A stretch of DNA of 36,058 bases from Anaerolineae bacterium (GTDB taxonomy: Bacteria; Chloroflexota; Anaerolineae; Anaerolineales; Villigracilaceae). Numbering within the stretch: the first letter of the stretch is position 1; each line of letters begins with the position of its first letter. Both the position numbers and the translations under genes were made by a program. The stretch is taken from assembly GCA_017303735.1 (NCBI GenBank), contig JAFLCF010000020.1, positions 1 through 36,058 of the forward strand, read 5' to 3'. Of the stretch, positions 32,838 through 36,058 are shown in pieces. Under the pieces are notes generated by a model. The model worked only from the letters and a program-made list of their open reading frames with translations. It searched no databases and had not been told where the DNA came from.

Positions 32838-33821
32838 TCCGGGGTACCAAATCTTGCGCGGATCATTTTCTGCGCGCACGTAATCGAACGCCGAGTCGAT
32901 CATTTTCTTCAAATCGTATTCGGGACGCCAGCCGAGTAAAAACTTTGCTTTGGTGTTATCGAGCCAAGTGGAGTGAAATTCGGTCTTGATCTCCACAGTA
33001 GGCAGACCACGGGTTTCGTTCAGATACTTGCCCATCTCGCCGTAGTCCACGGGTTCGTCCATGCAGATGTTGAAGAGTTGTTGGCGGGCTTTGGGATTAT
33101 CCACAGCCAGCAGGAGGGCGCTGACCAAATCGTCAACGTGGACAAAGTTTCTTTTAACGGGAACAGCTTCCAGATTAAGCATGATCGGGATGGTCTGCGT
33201 CCGCACGTATTCATCCGCAGTTTTCTCATCCACAAAATCACGCCAGCGCGGACCGCCGAAGACATCCTCTCCGAAAGAGAGTTGATATTTGAAATCATCC
33301 TTTTCCATGATCCACGGCGCGCGCAGGCAGCAGCCATTGAGATCGTATTGAATGTAATACTGCTCGAGCATGACTTCTTCGAGAACTTTGGAGAGCGCGT
33401 AACAGCCTTGATAGGCGGAATGCTTTTGAGTTTCGGTGACAGGGATGGGATGCGGGTAAACGAAATGCCCCATGCCCGCATCTCCGCCGACCATGATGAA
33501 CTGCTTGAATGTGGGGGAGGTGCGGCAGGCTTCGAGCAGCCAGAAGAGACCTTTGACCGCCACATCCATAATTTGCTCGGGTGTTTCTTTGACGGTGGCA
33601 AGATGTAAAACATGCGTCACGCCGTCCATTGCGTTTTCAACATCATTGCGATGTTCGATGGAGCCGTGAATATTTTGGATGCGTGGGTGAAGGGGAAGTT
33701 CGCGGTTATGACACAAGGCGCGGACTGTGAAAGAGTTCAAGCGCGAATCGTTCAACAGGCGATTGATGAATGTTTTTCCCACTTTGCCTGTCGCGCCAGT
33801 GACGAGGATGGTGTTAGTCAT
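32835..33821 (-). CDS. NAD-dependent epimerase/dehydratase family protein (extended SDR-like)
   Basis: A 328-residue Rossmann enzyme. The dinucleotide loop TILVTGATGKVGKTF (about 3-17) has the GxxGxxG spacing of SDRs. The catalytic pair is visible as YxxxK in GCYALSKVLEE (about 140). A later segment (RNFVHVDDLVSALLLAV) is the usual extended-SDR substrate loop. It could epimerise, dehydrate or oxidise a sugar; uronate dehydrogenase-like proteins have this size and context. The frame is open to an ATG at 33851, but the ATG at 33821 is preceded by GCGGAGG and begins at the Rossmann strand, so it is preferred; the upstream extension lies in repeat copy C. Its TAG stop codon is part of repeat copy B. 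Confidence 0.85.
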   Translation of the reverse strand: MTNTILVTGATGKVGKTFINRLLNDSRLNSFTVRALCHNRELPLHPRIQNIHGSIEHRNDVENAMDGVTHVLHLATVKETPEQIMDVAVKGLFWLLEACRTSPTFKQFIMVGGDAGMGHFVYPHPIPVTETQKHSAYQGCYALSKVLEEVMLEQYYIQYDLNGCCLRAPWIMEKDDFKYQLSFGEDVFGGPRWRDFVDEKTADEYVRTQTIPIMLNLEAVPVKRNFVHVDDLVSALLLAVDNPKARQQLFNICMDEPVDYGEMGKYLNETRGLPTVEIKTEFHSTWLDNTKAKFLLGWRPEYDLKKMIDSAFDYVRAENDPRKIWYPG

Positions 33822-33838
33822 GCATGCCTCCGCACGCT

Positions 33839-33898
33839 GACGATGGACCATAGACCATTGACCATTGTTTGTTGTCCATCGTCCGTGGTCTATCGTCG
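33839..33898. repeat. Heptamer palindromic repeat, copy C (between Gfo/Idh and epimerase genes)
   Basis: Units GACGATG, GACCATA, GACCATT and GACCATT (33839-33866) are followed by a short spacer and the complement units ATCGTCC, GTGGTCT and ATCGTCG (33878-33898). The outer arms pair with a few mismatches. It starts about 18 bases from the epimerase ATG and ends seven bases from the dehydrogenase stop codon. Confidence 0.78.
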
Positions 33899-33905
33899 CT
33901 CTTCA

Positions 33906-35072
33906 TCAGCACTTCGTCCATTTCCCATTCGCTTCACTGGATGCGATCACGCTATCCACAAAGCGCACGCCCATCAAACCATCAAAGGAGTTGGGGAAGT
34001 AGAGCGCGAGCGGGTCTGCTTGTTTGCCAGCGCGGCGTGCCGCAATCGCTTCGGCGGCATCGGAGTAAATATTTGCAAAGCCATCGGGGAAACCTTCGGG
34101 ATGACCCGCAACCAAACGAGTGCAACGCGCAGAGAGCGGCAAGGTGTCGGGTCCGTTCGGCGTGCGGTTTTGAGAAGGCGCACCCAATGGTTTGAATGTG
34201 AGCGCCTGTGGAATTTCCTGCATCCATTCGAGTGAGCCTTTCGTTCCACTCACGCGAATGCGCAGACAATTCTCAACTCCTGCTGCGGCTTGCGTCACCC
34301 AAAAACTGCCACGGGCGCCGTTGTTGAATCGGAGCATTGCCCCGCCAAAGTCATGCACGAGGCGGTTGGGAACAATGGCACCGATCTCTGCCGAAACTTC
34401 GTCTACTTCCAAGCCGGTGATGAATCTCGTCAGGTTGTGCGCGTGTGTGCCGATGTCGCCCATCACACGTGAAGGTCCACCGCGCACGGGGTCAAATTTC
34501 CAGTTATCGGGCGAGAATGTTTTTGTCTCGTCTGCCTTGCCGCCTTGCACATACTCAACCTGCACGAGTCGGATCGTGCCGAGTTCGCCAGCCTCCACCA
34601 TCGCCTTCGCCTGCCGCACCATCGGGTAGCCCGTGTAATTGTGCGTGAGGCAAAACACCAAACCGGTCTCCTGCACTTTTTTGTGCAAGGCTTCGGCTTC
34701 TTCAAGCGTGTTGGTCATGGGCTTGTCGCAGATCACATCGATGCCGCGCTCGAGCGCCCACATCGAATAATCAAAATGACTGTCGTTCGGCGTCATGATG
34801 GCAACCGCGTCGATGCCATCTTTTCTGGATGATTCTTTTTCGTACAATTCTTTGACGCTGGAATAAATGCGATCTGACTCGAAACCAAGCTCTTCCGCAT
34901 CTTTCTTTGATTTGACCGGGTCAGACGAAAAGATGCCTGTTACTATCTGATAGCGGTCATCGCGCCGCGCCGACTGGCGGTGCATAGCACCGATGAACGA
35001 CCCCGTCCCACCGCCGATGACGGCGAGACGCAAGCGGCGACCTAAAAAGTCAATCACAGGATTCAACGACAT
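33906..35072 (-). CDS. Gfo/Idh/MocA family oxidoreductase
   Basis: A 388-residue two-domain NAD(P)-dependent dehydrogenase. The N-terminal Rossmann domain starts RLRLAVIGGGTGSFIGAMH (about 12-30). The family motif normally written EKP is present as ICDKPMTNT (about 139). The C-terminal alpha/beta domain contains RGGPSRVMGDIGTHAHNLTRFITG (near 195-220), with the conserved D-x3-H residues. Members oxidise inositols, aldoses or their derivatives, often in the first catabolic step. Its place upstream of araBAD-type genes suggests a sugar substrate, but the identity is unknown. AAGGAGAA precedes the ATG at 35072, one base from the preceding stop codon. Confidence 0.9.
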   Translation of the reverse strand: MSLNPVIDFLGRRLRLAVIGGGTGSFIGAMHRQSARRDDRYQIVTGIFSSDPVKSKKDAEELGFESDRIYSSVKELYEKESSRKDGIDAVAIMTPNDSHFDYSMWALERGIDVICDKPMTNTLEEAEALHKKVQETGLVFCLTHNYTGYPMVRQAKAMVEAGELGTIRLVQVEYVQGGKADETKTFSPDNWKFDPVRGGPSRVMGDIGTHAHNLTRFITGLEVDEVSAEIGAIVPNRLVHDFGGAMLRFNNGARGSFWVTQAAAGVENCLRIRVSGTKGSLEWMQEIPQALTFKPLGAPSQNRTPNGPDTLPLSARCTRLVAGHPEGFPDGFANIYSDAAEAIAARRAGKQADPLALYFPNSFDGLMGVRFVDSVIASSEANGKWTKC

Positions 35073-35073
35073 C

Positions 35074-35541
35074 TTATTTCTCCTTGGCTATAAATGCACG
35101 GATCGATTCGACAACGAACTTGTGGTCTTCTTCCTGTGGCAATCCAGAGACGGTGACCGTCCCGACCATGCCTGTGTCTTTGATGAGGATGGGGAAGCAG
35201 CCGCCATGTGCGGCAAATTCGCTTTCAGAGATGAGATATGACTGCTCGATAGTCTTGCCTTTGTGTTTGAGCATTTGCCCCATGTAGAACGAACTATGAC
35301 CAAAGCGATTCACCAGCCGCACCTTGCGCTTGACCCACTCGTCGTTGTCCGCGGCGGTGCCAGGCATGCTGTAATGGAAGAGTTGCTGCTGTCCACGGGT
35401 GATGTCGATGGTGACAGGGAGGTTTTCGCGCATGGCACGTTCCACCATCTGGCTTCCGAGTTGCCAGGCGGTCGATTCGTTGAAGCGGGTGAACTGAAGT
35501 TCCTGTTCTTGTTCAAGTAAATTCTTCAGAAGCTCTTCCAT
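35074..35541 (-). CDS. UPF0303 / heme-degrading domain protein (HbpS-GlcG-like)
   Basis: A 155-residue protein of the UPF0303 family. Typical segments are the start EELLKNLLEQEQELQF, AWQLGSQMVERA, PVTIDITRGQQQLFHYSMPGTAADNDEWVKRK, and ESEFAAHGGCFPI (about 115-127). Relatives include the heme-binding HbpS and GlcG; UPF0303 itself has no settled biochemical role. The frame is open to a TTG at 35592, but the ATG at 35541 with AAAGGA upstream fits the family length. It is the first gene after a terminator and one base from the dehydrogenase start, so it probably leads this transcript. The functional link to sugar use is unknown. Confidence 0.87.
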   Translation of the reverse strand: MEELLKNLLEQEQELQFTRFNESTAWQLGSQMVERAMRENLPVTIDITRGQQQLFHYSMPGTAADNDEWVKRKVRLVNRFGHSSFYMGQMLKHKGKTIEQSYLISESEFAAHGGCFPILIKDTGMVGTVTVSGLPQEEDHKFVVESIRAFIAKEK

Positions 35542-35559
35542 TTCACATCCTTTTTTAGG

Positions 35560-35583
35560 TTTGTATTCCAAAAAAAATACAAA
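35560..35583. promoter_or_regulatory. Inverted repeat upstream of the UPF0303 gene, possible operator
   Basis: TTTGTATT (35560-35567) and AATACAAA (35576-35583) form a perfect 8-bp dyad with an 8-base centre, about 20 bases upstream of the ATG at 35541. The position would suit repressor binding at the promoter of the arabinose-type block. The AT-rich content raises the chance of coincidence, and no regulator gene is adjacent. Confidence 0.3.
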
Positions 35584-35659
35584 ATAAACCAAAACGACAA
35601 CTTAATTCGCTTATTTCCTTCAATATTTTATTGTTTGGATAATTGTGCGGGTTGTTAAA

Positions 35660-35685
35660 GGGCTCAGACAATTTTGTCTGAGCCC
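35660..35685 (-). terminator. Hairpin terminator after the sugar ABC permease
   Basis: An 11-bp perfect stem (GGGCTCAGACA at 35660-35670 with 35675-35685) has a 4-base loop. It lies 10 bases after the permease stop codon at 35696. In the leftward direction only a short T-run (TTTAA) follows; a longer T-run follows in the plus direction. It probably ends the permease transcript. Confidence 0.65.
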
Positions 35686-35695
35686 CATTTTTTGC

Positions 35696-36058
35696 CTAGG
35701 CGCTCTTGGACTTGTTGTATACATCAAAAAACACAGCAAGCAGGAGTACGAAACCTTTGATGGCTTGCTGCCAATCGATCCCAACACCTAATAAAGACAT
35801 GCCGTTGTTCATCACACCGACCAGAAAGGCTCCCACCACTGCGCCGATCACTTTACCGATACCGCCGCTGGCAGAAGCGCCGCCAATAAAACAGGCAGCG
35901 ATCACATCCAATTCAAAGCCTTCGCCAGCATTCGGGGTGGAACTATTCAGACGCGAGGCAACCACCATGCCAGCGAGTGCAGCCAACGCTCCCATATTTA
36001 CAAAGGTGAAGAACAATAGCCGCTGGGTATTAACCCCAGAAAGGCGAGCCGCCTTTTC
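35696..36058 (-). CDS. Sugar ABC transporter permease, CUT2 family (partial, C-terminus only)
   Basis: The last 120 residues of a permease that continues past the right edge. The visible part starts EKAARLSGVNTQRLLFFTF, a coupling region typical of the RbsC/XylH/AraH branch. It goes on with LAALAGMVVASRLNSSTPNAGEGFELDVIAACFIGGASASGGIGKVIGAVVGAFL, the most conserved part of CUT2 permeases, and ends with a final membrane span and a basic tail. Three membrane spans are visible. It would carry pentoses or similar sugars with a periplasmic binding protein and ATPase encoded further right. Its position suggests it feeds the arabinose genes, although a terminator separates the two transcripts. Confidence 0.92.
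   Translation of the reverse strand, partial: EKAARLSGVNTQRLLFFTFVNMGALAALAGMVVASRLNSSTPNAGEGFELDVIAACFIGGASASGGIGKVIGAVVGAFLVGVMNNGMSLLGVGIDWQQAIKGFVLLLAVFFDVYNKSKSA

Noticed and set aside
30385..33898. CRISPR array
   Set aside because: The repeats are 7-base units in contiguous palindromes spread over three gaps, with no regular spacers and no cas genes.
32973..34235. Two plus-strand frames of about 210 codons (32973-33608 and 33612-34235)
   Set aside because: They are antisense to the epimerase and dehydrogenase genes; the second also crosses a repeat, and neither resembles a protein family.

Overview
The window looks like a chromosomal segment of a Chloroflexota bacterium, most likely class Anaerolineae. 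This rests on gene style, not on a marker gene. The clues are a Thr/Pro-rich lipoprotein carrying an NBR1-type Ig-like domain, the mix of polysaccharide and sugar-catabolic families, moderate GC, and palindromic heptamer repeats between genes. No rRNA, tRNA, CRISPR array, transposase or phage gene was seen. Almost everything is on the minus strand; the one convincing plus-strand gene is the AMP-forming ligase at 2998-4476.

Right end to 26946 (read leftwards, in transcription order): a sugar-catabolic block. It has the C-terminus of a CUT2-type sugar ABC permease, a terminator, a UPF0303/HbpS-like protein, a Gfo/Idh/MocA dehydrogenase, an NAD-dependent epimerase/dehydratase, an FGGY kinase (probable ribulokinase), AraD, AraA, an aldo/keto reductase and a galactose-mutarotase-like protein. 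AraA, the kinase and AraD give the L-arabinose to D-xylulose-5-phosphate route. Three gaps in this block hold a palindromic repeat built from 7-bp units.

26773 to 26069: an OmpR-type response regulator with its own good promoter and no histidine kinase beside it.

25922 to 4473: a 17-gene exopolysaccharide cluster read in one direction, with small gaps or overlaps. It contains a Wzz/BY-kinase fusion, a DegT-type aminotransferase homologue, a CapK/PaaK-type ligase, a sulfotransferase, a Wzy/O-antigen-ligase-like membrane protein, a Wzx flippase, a heparinase II/III protein, four glycosyltransferases, a WecG/TagA-type glycosyltransferase, a polyprenyl-phosphate sugar-1-phosphate transferase, an SGNH hydrolase, an acyl carrier protein, an AsnB-like amidotransferase and a NadE-like amide ligase. 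The transferase would start the repeat unit on the lipid carrier, the glycosyltransferases extend it, Wzx flips it, and Wzy/Wzz polymerise it. The distal end (SGNH hydrolase, ACP, AsnB-like, NadE-like), with the convergent AMP ligase, looks like a carrier-protein-dependent module that activates or amidates a substituent.

2997 to 1: a divergent promoter region, the lipoprotein, a YfcC-type transporter and the start of a flavoprotein.

Most notable: (i) the ACP/ligase/AsnB/NadE/SGNH module; (ii) a BY-kinase domain that has lost its Walker A lysine and its tyrosine tail; (iii) a DegT-family protein with Gly at the usual PLP-ring aspartate position; (iv) the heptamer palindromes that overlap stop codons.
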